Positions 45,388 through 54,937 of a stretch of DNA of 64,000 bases are shown one piece after another. The stretch is from contig NC_017542.1 of the NCBI RefSeq assembly GCF_000237325.1, positions 868,501 through 932,500 of the forward strand, read 5' to 3'. The stretch's first letter is position 1, and every line of letters begins with the position of its first letter. Below the pieces are notes generated by a model. It worked only from the letters and a program-made list of their open reading frames with translations. It was not told where the DNA came from and made no database searches. The position numbers were made by a program, and so were the translations under genes. The stretch is from Paenibacillus polymyxa M1 (lineage in GTDB: Bacteria; Bacillota; Bacilli; Paenibacillales; Paenibacillaceae).

Positions 45388-46707
45388 TTATTTACCTTGT
45401 GACATCGCACGGAACGAATCGTCCGCCGCTTCCAGCGTGGCATCCACATCTTCGTCCGTATGCGCTGTTGTGAGGAACCAGGCTTCGAACTTGGATGGAG
45501 CCAGATGAATACCGCGATCCAGCATGTGACGGAAAAAGGATGCGAACGCTTCGCTATCCGTATCCTGCGCCTGCGCGTAATTCGTGATCGGATGATCACA
45601 GAAATGCGTCGAGAACGCTCCACGAATGCGGTTGATCGTCAATGGCACGCCGTAACGATCAGCGGAAGACTGAATACCGTCCGTCAGTCTCACAGCCAGA
45701 CGTTCCATCTCTTCATACACGCCTTCCCCTTGAAGAACTTCAAGGCAGGCGATGCCTGACGAGATCGAAGCCGGGTTGCCCGCCATTGTACCTGCCTGAT
45801 AGGCTGGGCCGAGTGGGGCAACCTGCTCCATGATCTGCTTGCTGCCGCCGTATGCACCAATCGGCAGACCGCCGCCCATGATTTTGCCCAGTGCGGTCAA
45901 ATCCGGCTGAATCGCATCATGGTTGTCCAAACCTGCATACGTTTGGGTTGAGCCGTAGTGGAAACGGAAGGCGGTAATGACCTCGTCATAAATGACGAGG
46001 GAGCCATTCGCCCGCGCCATCGAGCACAGCCCTTCCAGATAACCCGGCTGCGGCATCACCATGCCGAAATTACCGACAATCGGCTCTACCATGACTGCCG
46101 CTACATCGTCGCTCCAGCGCTCTAAAGCTTGACGCAACGCGTCAAGGTCATTGAATGGCACAGTAATGACCTCGCTCGCAATGTTGGTTGTAATGCCTGC
46201 GCTGTCAGGTATGCCCAGTGTGGAAGGGCCGGAGCCTGCGGCTACAAGTACCAGATCCGAGTGACCGTGGTAGCAACCGGCAAATTTGATGATCTTGTTC
46301 CGCCCAGTATAGGCCCGTGCCACACGAATCGTCGTCATGACCGCTTCTGTGCCGGAATTCACAAACCGAACTTTATCCATAGAAGGAATGGCCTCTTTTA
46401 GCATCTTGGCCAGTTTGATTTCCAATGCCGTCGAGGTTCCATACAATACGCCATTCGCAGCCGCTTCGCTGATGGCCTTGGTAATATGGGGGTGAGCATG
46501 TCCGGTAATAATAGGGCCGTAGGCCGCCAAATAGTCGATATACTTATTGCCATCCTCGTCCCAGAAATGAGCACCTTGGGCGCGTTTCATAAATACTGGA
46601 GCGCCGCCGCCTACAGCTTTAAAGGAGCGTGAAGGGCTGTTAACGCCCCCGACAATATGCTCCAGGGCTTCTTTATATAGTGCTTCGGAGTTATCCCGTT
46701 TCATCAT
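45388..46707 (-). CDS. hemL: Glutamate-1-semialdehyde 2,1-aminomutase
   Basis: A 439-residue PLP enzyme that isomerises glutamate-1-semialdehyde to 5-aminolevulinate for heme. The PLP lysine lies in [41 protein letters not shown] and GTMAGNP are family segments. It starts at ATG 46707 or 46704 after GGAAAGGAAG. Other hem genes are not nearby, so this may be a second, stand-alone copy like B. subtilis gsaB. The LCP gene lies 79 bp upstream on the same strand. Confidence 0.93.
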   Translation of the reverse strand: MMKRDNSEALYKEALEHIVGGVNSPSRSFKAVGGGAPVFMKRAQGAHFWDEDGNKYIDYLAAYGPIITGHAHPHITKAISEAAANGVLYGTSTALEIKLAKMLKEAIPSMDKVRFVNSGTEAVMTTIRVARAYTGRNKIIKFAGCYHGHSDLVLVAAGSGPSTLGIPDSAGITTNIASEVITVPFNDLDALRQALERWSDDVAAVMVEPIVGNFGMVMPQPGYLEGLCSMARANGSLVIYDEVITAFRFHYGSTQTYAGLDNHDAIQPDLTALGKIMGGGLPIGAYGGSKQIMEQVAPLGPAYQAGTMAGNPASISSGIACLEVLQGEGVYEEMERLAVRLTDGIQSSADRYGVPLTINRIRGAFSTHFCDHPITNYAQAQDTDSEAFASFFRHMLDRGIHLAPSKFEAWFLTTAHTDEDVDATLEAADDSFRAMSQGK

Positions 46708-46786
46708 CAAAACTTCCTTTCCGTTCATTAAAATAGGGTATACACACGCCAAAGGGCAGCGTTCACGGCTGCCCCTGCATACATCA

Positions 46787-47908
46787 TTATAGCTCTTTTT
46801 GTCCTGTCTTTGTTGTTGATTGTGTGGAAGCATCCTCATTACTGGTTTTACTGCCCCCTGTAAAGGAGGCTTTATCCGTCTTGGAAGACGATGCACTATC
46901 TGGCTGTTTCGTTTCGTTCTGATCCTTATTTTGTTCCTGTGTTTGTGTGGGAGGATTATTAAATATATCCTGCACATATGATTTCAGTTCTTCGGGATCG
47001 CGGACGGTAAGAACTGCCGCGCCGCCCACATTTTCTTCTCCAAGCAGCTTCATCGGTGGAACCTGTTCGCTGCCTGCAAAGCTGCTTTGGTACCCTACAT
47101 TCGCCAGCTTCCACATATCGTTAACACTGAGATTTGTATCAATGTACGGGTTAACCTGCTCTAAAATGCTTGGCAGATTAGCAATGGAAGTCGTGGTCTG
47201 CATTTTCTGGGCTACGGCCTCCAAAAATGCCCGTTGCCGTCCGGAACGGGAGAAGTCGGACATGGCATCATGGCGGAACCGCACATATTGAAGCGCCGTG
47301 TTGCCGTCCAGATGCTGCATACCCTTTTTCAAATCAATATCGTATTCATGCTTATCCGCATTACTTGTATAATGCATATCCTTTTCCACTTCAAAATCAA
47401 TGCCGCCTACAGCGTCCACCAGTTTGATAAAGCCTTGGAAATCCGTATACACATAATATTGCACTGGGATGCCCAATAGATCGCCAGCCGTCTTCATGGC
47501 CGTATTGGGGCCATGAGTAATGGCAGTATTGATTCGATTTTTTCCGTAGCCGGGAATATCCACGTACGTATCACGCAAAATAGAGAACAAGTGGATTTTT
47601 TTCTTCACGGGGTCCAGTGATACGACCATCATGCTGTCCGATCGGGGGACTTCCCCTTTCTGGATGCCACGGCCATCGACACCCATCAGCAAAATGTTGA
47701 CCATATCGGTACCTTCCCACTTGGGCGGTTCTGGCGTACGAACCTGATCGACCTGCTTTACATTTTTGAAGGGGGAGTTAGCACCCTCTTTATGCAGATT
47801 ATCCAGCTGATTATAAATGGATGTAAAATAGTACACGGCAAAGCCGACAATCGCGACGATTACCACGGCTAGAACCGACCATATCGTCCTTTTGGTTCTG
47901 CTTGTCAT
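46787..47908 (-). CDS. LytR-CpsA-Psr (LCP) wall-polymer ligase
   Basis: A 373-residue protein with one N-terminal membrane span (about 8-30), an extracellular LCP domain (about 70-260) and a Gln/Asn/Ser/Thr/Lys-rich tail (about 320-373). LCP residues that bind the lipid pyrophosphate are visible: arginine in [19 protein letters not shown], and [20 protein letters not shown] proteins attach teichoic acid or other polymers to peptidoglycan. The flexible tail is unusual in length. GAAAGGGAGAG precedes ATG 47908. It is divergent from the ABC exporter and 79 bp upstream of hemL. Confidence 0.93.
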   Translation of the reverse strand: MTSRTKRTIWSVLAVVIVAIVGFAVYYFTSIYNQLDNLHKEGANSPFKNVKQVDQVRTPEPPKWEGTDMVNILLMGVDGRGIQKGEVPRSDSMMVVSLDPVKKKIHLFSILRDTYVDIPGYGKNRINTAITHGPNTAMKTAGDLLGIPVQYYVYTDFQGFIKLVDAVGGIDFEVEKDMHYTSNADKHEYDIDLKKGMQHLDGNTALQYVRFRHDAMSDFSRSGRQRAFLEAVAQKMQTTTSIANLPSILEQVNPYIDTNLSVNDMWKLANVGYQSSFAGSEQVPPMKLLGEENVGGAAVLTVRDPEELKSYVQDIFNNPPTQTQEQNKDQNETKQPDSASSSKTDKASFTGGSKTSNEDASTQSTTKTGQKEL

Positions 47909-48011
47909 GGATGCTCTCCCTTTCGCTTTTCAGTTCATTACATTATAATTTCTTTTTGGAGCACAATCAATTTAACTATGGATTTTACAAATCCTGATTG
48001 AGAGGTATAGC

Positions 48012-49052
48012 ATGCTAGCAATTGATGTGCAGGATCTGCGCAAAACATTTAAGGTTCAAAAAAACCGCGAGGGCTTAAAAGGTGCCTTCCTTGATTTATT
48101 CGCCCGCGAATACAACGAGGTGGCTGCGGTCAAAGATATATCCTTCCGTATTCCGCAAGGGGAAATATGCGGTTATATTGGTGAGAACGGTGCCGGAAAG
48201 TCCACCACGATTAAGATGTTGACAGGTATTCTCGTGCCGACATCGGGACATCTCAAGGTGGGAGGATATGTCCCTTATGAGGATCGCGAGAAATTTGTAG
48301 GTAACATTGGCGTTGTTTTCGGTCAGCGCAGCCAGCTTTGGTGGGACATCGGTGTGATCGAGTCTTTTCAACTGCTGCGCAAAGTATATCAGGTTCCGGC
48401 CACAGACTTCAAACGTAGGCTGGATGAGCTGGTAGAGAGGCTGCAATTGCAGGATCTGCTAAGTCGCCCGGTACGCAAGCTTAGCCTTGGACAACGGATG
48501 CGTTGTGAGTTGGTAGCTGCTTTGCTGCACAATCCGTCCATTGTTTTTCTAGACGAGCCGACCATTGGACTTGATATTATGGTGAAGTCCGAAATTCGCG
48601 AGTTTTTGAAGGACATGAACCGTGAACACGGGACCACTATTTTGCTGACAACCCATGATTTGCAGGATATTGAAGCGCTGTGCTCGCGCGTCATTATGTT
48701 GGATGATGGGAATATCATTTATGATGGTGGACTGGATGATCTCAAGGATCGTTGGGGGACAGGAAGGGAAGTACGGTTTCAATTTGGTACGACGACACAG
48801 CTTGAGCAATTGCAGGCATGGACAGCCGATATGCCGCTGACGTGGACCATGGATAACGATTTGGCTGCCAAGGTGTGGATTCCTCTTCATATTAATGTAT
48901 CGGATGTGCTGGCTAACGTAGTTGGCCGCACGGACATTACGGATATCAAAATCATTGAAACCAACACGGATGATATCGTCCGCAGTATCTATCAGTCTGG
49001 CTCGGCAGAACGCCAGGGCAATCCGATAGTGGAGGCCAAAGTTCATGCTTAG
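48012..49052 (+). CDS. ABC-2 transporter ATP-binding protein
   Basis: A 346-residue ATPase. Walker A GENGAGKST, Q-loop VFGQRSQLWWDI, ABC signature KLSLGQRMR (LSLGQ for LSGGQ), Walker B IVFLDEPTIGLDI and the H-loop His in LLTTHDL are intact. A C-terminal extension (about 250-346) resembles the beta-rich domain of drug or polysaccharide ATPases. It overlaps the next gene by eight bases, and with the two permeases it forms an ABC-2 exporter. Confidence 0.93.
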   Translation: MLAIDVQDLRKTFKVQKNREGLKGAFLDLFAREYNEVAAVKDISFRIPQGEICGYIGENGAGKSTTIKMLTGILVPTSGHLKVGGYVPYEDREKFVGNIGVVFGQRSQLWWDIGVIESFQLLRKVYQVPATDFKRRLDELVERLQLQDLLSRPVRKLSLGQRMRCELVAALLHNPSIVFLDEPTIGLDIMVKSEIREFLKDMNREHGTTILLTTHDLQDIEALCSRVIMLDDGNIIYDGGLDDLKDRWGTGREVRFQFGTTTQLEQLQAWTADMPLTWTMDNDLAAKVWIPLHINVSDVLANVVGRTDITDIKIIETNTDDIVRSIYQSGSAERQGNPIVEAKVHA

Positions 49053-49839
49053 CGTATATACCGATTTTATTCGTATTCGATTTCTCACCATGCTTGCTTA
49101 TCGTGTGAACTATTATTCAGGCATACTTATTTATTCCATGAATATTGGCGTGTATTATTTCACATACAAAGCGATATATGGCGATGCGGGTAGTATTGGA
49201 GGCTTTACTGCTGCTCAGATGACAACCTATGTAGCCGTATCGTGGATGGCGAGAGCCTTTTATTTTAACAATCTGGATCGCGAAATATCGACGGACATTC
49301 GGGATGGAAGCATTGCTATTCAGATGATCCGACCTTATAACTATGTACTTGTTAAGTTTATGCAGGGACTCGGTGAGGGGATGTTTCGCTTCCTCTTGTT
49401 TATGATTCCGGGCATGGCGATTGCGATGCTGCTGTTTCCCGTGAAGCTTCCTAGTGACCCGGTAGCCTGGATTGGTTTTCTGGTCATGCTGTTTTTCAGC
49501 TTTCTGATTAATACTCAGATTAATATTATTACAGGATTGACGGCCTTTTTTATTGAAAATAATGAGGGCATGATGCGCATGAAGCGCGTAGTCGTAGACC
49601 TGTTCTCGGGGTTGATCTTGCCAATCAGTTTGTTTCCGGGCTGGCTGGCGACAGTTTCCCAATGGATGCCGTTTCAGGCAATTACTTATTTGCCGGGCTC
49701 TGTATTTACGGGACGTGTAAAAGGCGTTGGCATATGGAATGTGCTGGGTATCCAAATCATTTGGCTGGTCGTTCTGCTCGTGCCGATGATCATCATTTGG
49801 CGGCTGGCGCGCAGACGTCTGTTCGTGCAGGGAGGGTAA
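49045..49839 (+). CDS. ABC-2 transporter permease (first)
   Basis: A 264-residue membrane protein with six hydrophobic spans, of the ABC-2 family typified by DUF990/PF06182. The pattern LDREISTDIRDGSIAIQMIRPYNY is the family's conserved cytoplasmic segment (R..G.i...L.RP.....). It overlaps the ATPase gene by eight bases and precedes the second permease by four, so all three are translated together. Confidence 0.88.
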   Translation: MLSVYTDFIRIRFLTMLAYRVNYYSGILIYSMNIGVYYFTYKAIYGDAGSIGGFTAAQMTTYVAVSWMARAFYFNNLDREISTDIRDGSIAIQMIRPYNYVLVKFMQGLGEGMFRFLLFMIPGMAIAMLLFPVKLPSDPVAWIGFLVMLFFSFLINTQINIITGLTAFFIENNEGMMRMKRVVVDLFSGLILPISLFPGWLATVSQWMPFQAITYLPGSVFTGRVKGVGIWNVLGIQIIWLVVLLVPMIIIWRLARRRLFVQGG

Positions 49840-49843
49840 GCCG

Positions 49844-50632
49844 ATGATGTACTATTTGGGTCTCATTAGCGAATATTTGAAAAATTACATGAAATCACGG
49901 CTCACCTATCGTGCCGATTTTTGGGTAGAAGTCATTTCGGATCTGCTCTTTCAGGCCACGAATCTTATTTTTATTTTAGTTATTTTTATGCATACGAACA
50001 GCTTGGGTGGCTGGAGTGAAAGCGAAGTTGTGTTCGTTTACGGATTTTTTATGGTTCCTTATGGACTGTTCAGTTGTTTCGTTAACCTTTGGAACTTTAG
50101 CGAGCGTTATATTGTAAAAGGTGAACTCGACCGGGTAATGACCCGTCCTGCGTATAATCTGTTCCAGATTTTCCTTGAAAATGTGGACCCGCCCGCGCTG
50201 GTCGGCTCAGTGATCGGCCTGATTATTATGGGGATCAGCGGCGCACAGATGGATTTGGCTATGGAGTGGTGGTTCGTACCAGCGCTGATCGTTTTGAGTC
50301 TAAGTGCCGTGGCGATCTATACGGGTATATACACCATATTGACTTCTCTTTCATTCTTTTCGGATGCGCCCACAGGAATTATTCCGCTCATGTACAATAT
50401 TCAGGGTTACGGACGTTATCCGGTGACGATCTATAACCGTGCTATTCAGGTTGTGCTGACTTGGATACTGCCATTTGCTTTTGTTGGCGTATATCCGGCT
50501 TCTCTGTTCCTTCAACGAGAGGACATGCGCCATATGGCGCTCTTAACTCCTGTGATGGGAATTGTTTTTCTGACATTGGGCTTACTGGCTTGGAACTGGG
50601 GGATTCGGCGTTACCGGGGGGCTGGCTCATAG
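49844..50632 (+). CDS. ABC-2 transporter permease (second)
   Basis: A 262-residue membrane protein with six spans and the same family segment (IVKGELDRVMTRPAYNLFQI). It pairs with the preceding permease, probably as a heterodimer. The exported substrate is not predictable from the sequence; such trios are very common in Paenibacillus. Starts at ATG 49844 or the next ATG 49847. The bcp gene begins 42 bp further on. Confidence 0.88.
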   Translation: MMYYLGLISEYLKNYMKSRLTYRADFWVEVISDLLFQATNLIFILVIFMHTNSLGGWSESEVVFVYGFFMVPYGLFSCFVNLWNFSERYIVKGELDRVMTRPAYNLFQIFLENVDPPALVGSVIGLIIMGISGAQMDLAMEWWFVPALIVLSLSAVAIYTGIYTILTSLSFFSDAPTGIIPLMYNIQGYGRYPVTIYNRAIQVVLTWILPFAFVGVYPASLFLQREDMRHMALLTPVMGIVFLTLGLLAWNWGIRRYRGAGS

Positions 50633-50674
50633 GGTGGATGATAGAAGAACCCCTACAAGATAGGAGATGATAAG

Positions 50675-51151
50675 ATGTCCACGACATTGACCGTTATTGG
50701 ACAAGCTGCACCAGACTTTGAATTGCCTGGTAGTGAGGGCAAGAGTGTCAAGCTGTCGGATTATCGCGGCAGTAGAGTATTGTTGTATTTTTATCCCAAG
50801 GACTTAACCTCTAGCTGCTCGACCCAGGCTTGTGATTTTCGGGATAAACATGCGGAGTTTGAAGGTTTGAACACCGTGATTCTGGGCATAAGCCCCGATC
50901 CACTTAAGCAGCATGACAAGTTTATTGCCAAGTACGGTCTACCTTTTCAGTTGTTATCTGATGAAGAGCATCAGGTGGCTGAAACATATGGTGTATGGCA
51001 GCAAAAACAGATGTACGGCAAGCAGTACATGGGCATTGTTCGCTCTACGTTCCTTATTGATGAGAATGGCATTTTAGTTCATGAATGGCGCGGTTTAAGA
51101 GTAAAAGGGCATATTGATGCAGCACTGGCATACATTCAGGACATGGCATAA
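50675..51151 (+). CDS. bcp: Thioredoxin-dependent thiol peroxidase (BCP-type peroxiredoxin)
   Basis: A 158-residue peroxiredoxin reducing hydrogen peroxide and organic peroxides with thioredoxin. The peroxidatic Cys48 is in DLTSSCSTQACDFRD and the resolving Cys53 five residues later, the BCP spacing. YFYPKD is typical, while the family's usual TPGCT is TSSCS here. ATAGGAG lies before ATG 50675. It may be cotranscribed with the ABC-2 trio. Confidence 0.93.
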   Translation: MSTTLTVIGQAAPDFELPGSEGKSVKLSDYRGSRVLLYFYPKDLTSSCSTQACDFRDKHAEFEGLNTVILGISPDPLKQHDKFIAKYGLPFQLLSDEEHQVAETYGVWQQKQMYGKQYMGIVRSTFLIDENGILVHEWRGLRVKGHIDAALAYIQDMA

Positions 51152-51157
51152 GTTATG

Positions 51158-51214
51158 AAAAAAACCTTTTGGAATCGGGCTATGCTTTTTAAGCTCGGTT
51201 TCAAAAGGTTTTTT
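51158..51214. terminator. Bidirectional terminator between bcp and the germination operon
   Basis: AAAAAACCTTTTGGAA...GGGCTATGC...CTCGGTTTCAAAAGGTTTTTTG forms a long hairpin with A and T runs on the two sides; it ends two bases before the stop of the last germination gene on the minus strand. Confidence 0.9.
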
Positions 51215-51215
51215 G

Positions 51216-52331
51216 TTAATGTGTAGATATGTTTTGCCGCTGCTTCCACTTTCGCCGACAGAGGTAAACAACCCATAAAAGAAGCGGAATGAACAAGCCG
51301 TTCGTATAATGCCAGGCAGCCATCGGATAAACAAGAGTTCTTACATAATAAAACACATTTGGGGTTATCAAAATGGTCATACCAAACACAATCGCTCCTG
51401 CGGGTATGACGAATGGACGACTATTAGAAATTCGGAACAACTGGGGGGTTCCAAAAGTGAAGGCGTAGAAGAAAAGAACTCCCTTGAAATAGGCAGCCAG
51501 TGCCCAGGTTAAAGCAACAAGCGATTCAACGCGTGTAATATAATTCAGTTCATTAATTTTTGTCGTGAGTACAGAAGAAATGTATGGACTGTAATTAGTC
51601 ACAAAGGGTCCAATCACAAGAAGAGAGAGCAGCAGAAACAGACTAATCACGATTCCGCCTATAAGGGAAGCGAGCAACATGTCCTTTTTAAAATGGGCTT
51701 TCTTGTTTACATAAGGAAAAACCATAAGCATAATGGACATTCCGGCAAAAGGCATTGCCACGCCTGGAACCATTCCTTTAGCAACAGGAGCCAGCCCATT
51801 TTCCAAAACAGGCCGTACATTAGAAAGCTGAACTTGTGGCAGGAGTGCAAGGATCAGACCAGAGAAAATTAATATATATGCTGGTAATAGCATCTCGCTA
51901 ACCCGACCGAAAGCTTCAATTCCCATTAGCGCAGTAAGCACCATTAAGAATATTCCCATAGCGAGTAGAACACGCAGAGGGGTGTGTACTAATAACTGTG
52001 TAGTCAGAAAATCGCCTACCTCTCTCGCAATAAGAGCGGTGTTCATTAAAAAATAAAACAGATACCAGCAGGAGACAACGGTTCCTAACACGGGTCCCAT
52101 AATTTTGCGAATCGCTTCAATAAGTGTAAGATTCGGGTGGAGTTCATGAACGCGAATAAGCACGTAAATAATGATTAAGCCCAGCGGGATGGACAGTATG
52201 GAGCTGATCCAGGCATCCTGATGAGCAATATGTGTAATCATAGTCGGATAGATTAAGAGCATATCCCCGATTAAGCTCATAAACATCAGGACAGTCACTT
52301 GCCGAACGCTAATACGTGCTTTTTTTGACAT
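51216..52331 (-). CDS. Germinant receptor B subunit, second copy in the operon
   Basis: A 371-residue GerAB-type permease with ten hydrophobic spans. It opens SVRQVTVLMFMSLIGDMLLIYPTMI, clearly related to the B subunit at 52614-53732, with which it shares the plan ...D(W/A)ISS(I/L)LSIP, (E)VGDF......V.TPL and FPYVNK throughout. The two are paralogues from a duplication within the operon, the D subunit gene lying between them. The GAAAGGAGA site precedes ATG 52331. It is the last gene and ends in the bidirectional terminator. Receptors with two B subunits occur rarely; here both look intact. Confidence 0.88.
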   Translation of the reverse strand: MSKKARISVRQVTVLMFMSLIGDMLLIYPTMITHIAHQDAWISSILSIPLGLIIIYVLIRVHELHPNLTLIEAIRKIMGPVLGTVVSCWYLFYFLMNTALIAREVGDFLTTQLLVHTPLRVLLAMGIFLMVLTALMGIEAFGRVSEMLLPAYILIFSGLILALLPQVQLSNVRPVLENGLAPVAKGMVPGVAMPFAGMSIMLMVFPYVNKKAHFKKDMLLASLIGGIVISLFLLLSLLVIGPFVTNYSPYISSVLTTKINELNYITRVESLVALTWALAAYFKGVLFFYAFTFGTPQLFRISNSRPFVIPAGAIVFGMTILITPNVFYYVRTLVYPMAAWHYTNGLFIPLLLWVVYLCRRKWKQRQNISTH

Positions 52332-52346
52332 GTGGCTGTCTCCTTT

Positions 52347-52583
52347 CTAAAAACCAAATATATGTGACACAAAAGCGTTAACAGGGTTGTAGATGATTTC
52401 AATCAGTACCAACGGGCTTGGCGTAACCTCTGACTTGGCGGCAAGGACACTAAGCCATGTGCCTATTCCGAGCATAATGATGTACACGAACATATCTTTA
52501 AAGCGATGTTTTCGATACAAGCCTGGCAAATCTTTGGCAGCAATGGCTAGACCGATACAGATAATAACAGTAGTGATCAGCAC
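52347..52583 (-). CDS. Two-TM germination D subunit-like protein
   Basis: A 78-residue protein with two membrane spans (about 1-16 and 28-48) and a short polar loop (KDLPGLYRKHRFKD) between, ending with IIYNPVNAFVSHIFG. Small two-span 'D' proteins encoded in or beside germinant-receptor operons have been described in Bacillus as modulators of receptor function; this one has the right size, topology and place. It starts at GTG 52583, with AAGGAG nine bases upstream, 30 bp after the first B gene and 15 bp before the second. The sequence match is to the pattern, not to a known member. Confidence 0.65.
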   Translation of the reverse strand: MLITTVIICIGLAIAAKDLPGLYRKHRFKDMFVYIIMLGIGTWLSVLAAKSEVTPSPLVLIEIIYNPVNAFVSHIFGF

Positions 52584-52613
52584 AGTGAAGGCTCCTTCCG
52601 TTAAGGGTGTGGA

Positions 52614-53732
52614 TCAACTGGGTCCCAGGCTGTGGCGGCCTTTCGATCTTAACTTGTATACGATAAGCAGCAGCGAAGGAAGGACAATGGAATCCGTCAA
52701 ATCCCAATAAATCCAGGCGTGGACGATCGTATCCAGATAATAAGTAATATTAGGCGCCGACACGATAATCAGACCAAACAGGATCATGAAGTTAGGACCA
52801 AGAAAGGTCCGAACATTATTTAATCGCAGTAGCTGAGTCATTCCTAAGGTAAAGGCATAGAAGTGTAAAATGGTTTTAACAAAGGTAGTGATAATCCAGG
52901 CAGTACTCATCATGGATTCAATTCTCTGTAAGAAATTTCCTATATTGATCTTTTTAGATAGCATATAAGAGGTGTACACGCTATGTTCGGTTACAAAAGG
53001 ACCCAGCACCAGGAGAGAAACCAGGAGTAGTACGCTTAACAGAATGCTGGCAGCAAGTCCGGAAAGTAAAACCGATTTTTTTAGACCCGGTTGTTTGTTC
53101 ACATAGGGAAAAATCATGAGTAAAAAGGCTAGTTCACCGAATGGGTAGGAGAGCGCAAATAGGCTGCCCTCCATAATTTTAGGAATACCTTGCTCCATAA
53201 TGGGCTTAAGCTGCTGACTGTCACATTGGGGAAGCAAGCACAGGATTAAAAACAAAGCAAAAGCCAAGCAAAATGGAAATAAGATTTGAGCCGTACGCGC
53301 AATTGGTTCCAATCCCATATACATGCCCCACATTAGCACAAGGATTAAAAGTAAATTGATCACGGGAAGAGGCGTCATCACATAGGTTTGGCTGTTCATA
53401 AAATCTCCGACTTCTCTTAAATAAATCGCTGAATTCATCATTAAATGGAACAAATACCATATGGAAATGAGGGCGCCTAGCCACGGACCCAAAATTCGCT
53501 CGCATAGCTGAACAAAGGTGAGATCAGGATATAGCTGATGTACCCGCAGGAATAGCAGTAGTACAGCCAGTCCTGCAGGGATGCTTAGTAATGAGCTGAT
53601 CCAGGCATCCTGCTTGGATATGCTAGTAATGAGGGAGGGATATACCAATACACAGTCTCCGATAATACTCAAAAATACGAGTATGGCTATATTTGTAATG
53701 CTGATACGCCCTTTCTCCTCCACCAAGCTCAC
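52614..53732 (-). CDS. Germinant receptor B subunit, first copy
   Basis: A 372-residue GerAB-type permease of ten spans. Its GTG start overlaps the stop of the C-subunit gene (GTGA), so the two are coupled. Together with the A and C subunits it forms a standard receptor in the spore inner membrane that senses a nutrient germinant. It shares long blocks with the second B subunit at 51216-52331. Confidence 0.9.
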   Translation of the reverse strand: MSLVEEKGRISITNIAILVFLSIIGDCVLVYPSLITSISKQDAWISSLLSIPAGLAVLLLFLRVHQLYPDLTFVQLCERILGPWLGALISIWYLFHLMMNSAIYLREVGDFMNSQTYVMTPLPVINLLLILVLMWGMYMGLEPIARTAQILFPFCLAFALFLILCLLPQCDSQQLKPIMEQGIPKIMEGSLFALSYPFGELAFLLMIFPYVNKQPGLKKSVLLSGLAASILLSVLLLVSLLVLGPFVTEHSVYTSYMLSKKINIGNFLQRIESMMSTAWIITTFVKTILHFYAFTLGMTQLLRLNNVRTFLGPNFMILFGLIIVSAPNITYYLDTIVHAWIYWDLTDSIVLPSLLLIVYKLRSKGRHSLGPS

Positions 53733-54937
53733 TCCTTCATTTCTTTTTGGAACGATTCAAACAAGGAACCAATTTTTTTGATCGTGGTCTTTGCTTTATA
53801 TTCAATTTGTAAGTCCATAAATGGATTTTCTTTTTCTTCTTTTAGTCGTTTCCAAAGTTCAGGTTTGGACTGGTGGATCAGCTGACCAAAGCCGAAAATG
53901 TCTGACTTAAACTCACGTCGGACAGTCTCTACAGAATGCCTCAAAATTTCAACTATTTTTTCATTGCTTGCAGCTTCAATTTCTTTGATGTCAGCCATAC
54001 TGCTTAACTTCATATGCTGGCAGTTGACCTCTCGTATTGTGCTGTCGTTGGTAACGGATATGGAGATAACAGGTTCTCCATCGCGAATGATCACTTTTCT
54101 TTGGGTTTCGCTGTTCAAGGTTAATAAGGCGATATTACCTCCTCCCTGACAGTCGACGTGTCCTGTAGTTGATTCCACCGTATTTCGAATGTAATTGAAC
54201 CCTTTGCTGTCTTGTTCATTGATCCAGCCCAGCAAGCGGTCTTTTTTTAAGACACCGATACCGGAGAACCTCAGTGTGGTTCCAGGAGATATGCTTTTGA
54301 TATCATCCACACCTTTTTCATTGGACGATTCTGTATCTCCCAAAGCTTCCAATGCGGGCAGAGTGGGCTGGATGTCAGGATTAGCCAAGTCGCTCAGCAG
54401 TTGATCCATGGTTACTTTGGTGGCAGGAGCCCATGTTTTTGTTAACGTATCCAATGAAGCAAACATTTTATTGGCCGGTAACTTTTCCAGTGGAGTGGGG
54501 ATCTTTAACATCGTGGAAGCCTTGTTATTTTTGGCTATCGCAATATAAAAGTCACTTCTGGTAAAAGGCTCTCGCATCAAGGCTTCAATCGCATCAGAAA
54601 TTCCTCTTCTCGCATACTCTTCACCTAAAATCAGCATACGAATATGAGATAAATAGATGATTCGCGGGCTTGTATCCGTCATTTTTTGAATAGCCTCTTG
54701 AATTGTGGGCGCAGTAGCCTCATAAGTAACGACGGGCGAGCCTGCACTTGGTGAAGATTTGGAAGCTACTGCCGAAGGAATGACCACCTGAGCCGTCACC
54801 TGATACTGGTCACCTTCCATATCCACTCCGATCCCAATAGCGATGCCCAGCTCGTTTAATTCTTTACGATCCCAGCAACCACCTAATAGTAATGCAATCA
54901 GTCCCCAGACGAAGAACAAATGTATGGTCTGTTTCAT
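53729..54937 (-). CDS. Germinant receptor C subunit, Ger(x)C lipoprotein
   Basis: A 402-residue protein with signal peptide and lipobox LLGGC (Cys21 lipidated) followed by the invariant WDRKELNELGIAIG. The N-terminal and middle domains and the C-terminal domain (signature KSDIFGFGQLIHQSKPELW) are all intact. Such proteins sit on the outer face of the spore inner membrane. It overlaps the A gene by four bases (ATGA) and the B gene by four. Confidence 0.93.
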   Translation of the reverse strand: MKQTIHLFFVWGLIALLLGGCWDRKELNELGIAIGIGVDMEGDQYQVTAQVVIPSAVASKSSPSAGSPVVTYEATAPTIQEAIQKMTDTSPRIIYLSHIRMLILGEEYARRGISDAIEALMREPFTRSDFYIAIAKNNKASTMLKIPTPLEKLPANKMFASLDTLTKTWAPATKVTMDQLLSDLANPDIQPTLPALEALGDTESSNEKGVDDIKSISPGTTLRFSGIGVLKKDRLLGWINEQDSKGFNYIRNTVESTTGHVDCQGGGNIALLTLNSETQRKVIIRDGEPVISISVTNDSTIREVNCQHMKLSSMADIKEIEAASNEKIVEILRHSVETVRREFKSDIFGFGQLIHQSKPELWKRLKEEKENPFMDLQIEYKAKTTIKKIGSLFESFQKEMKE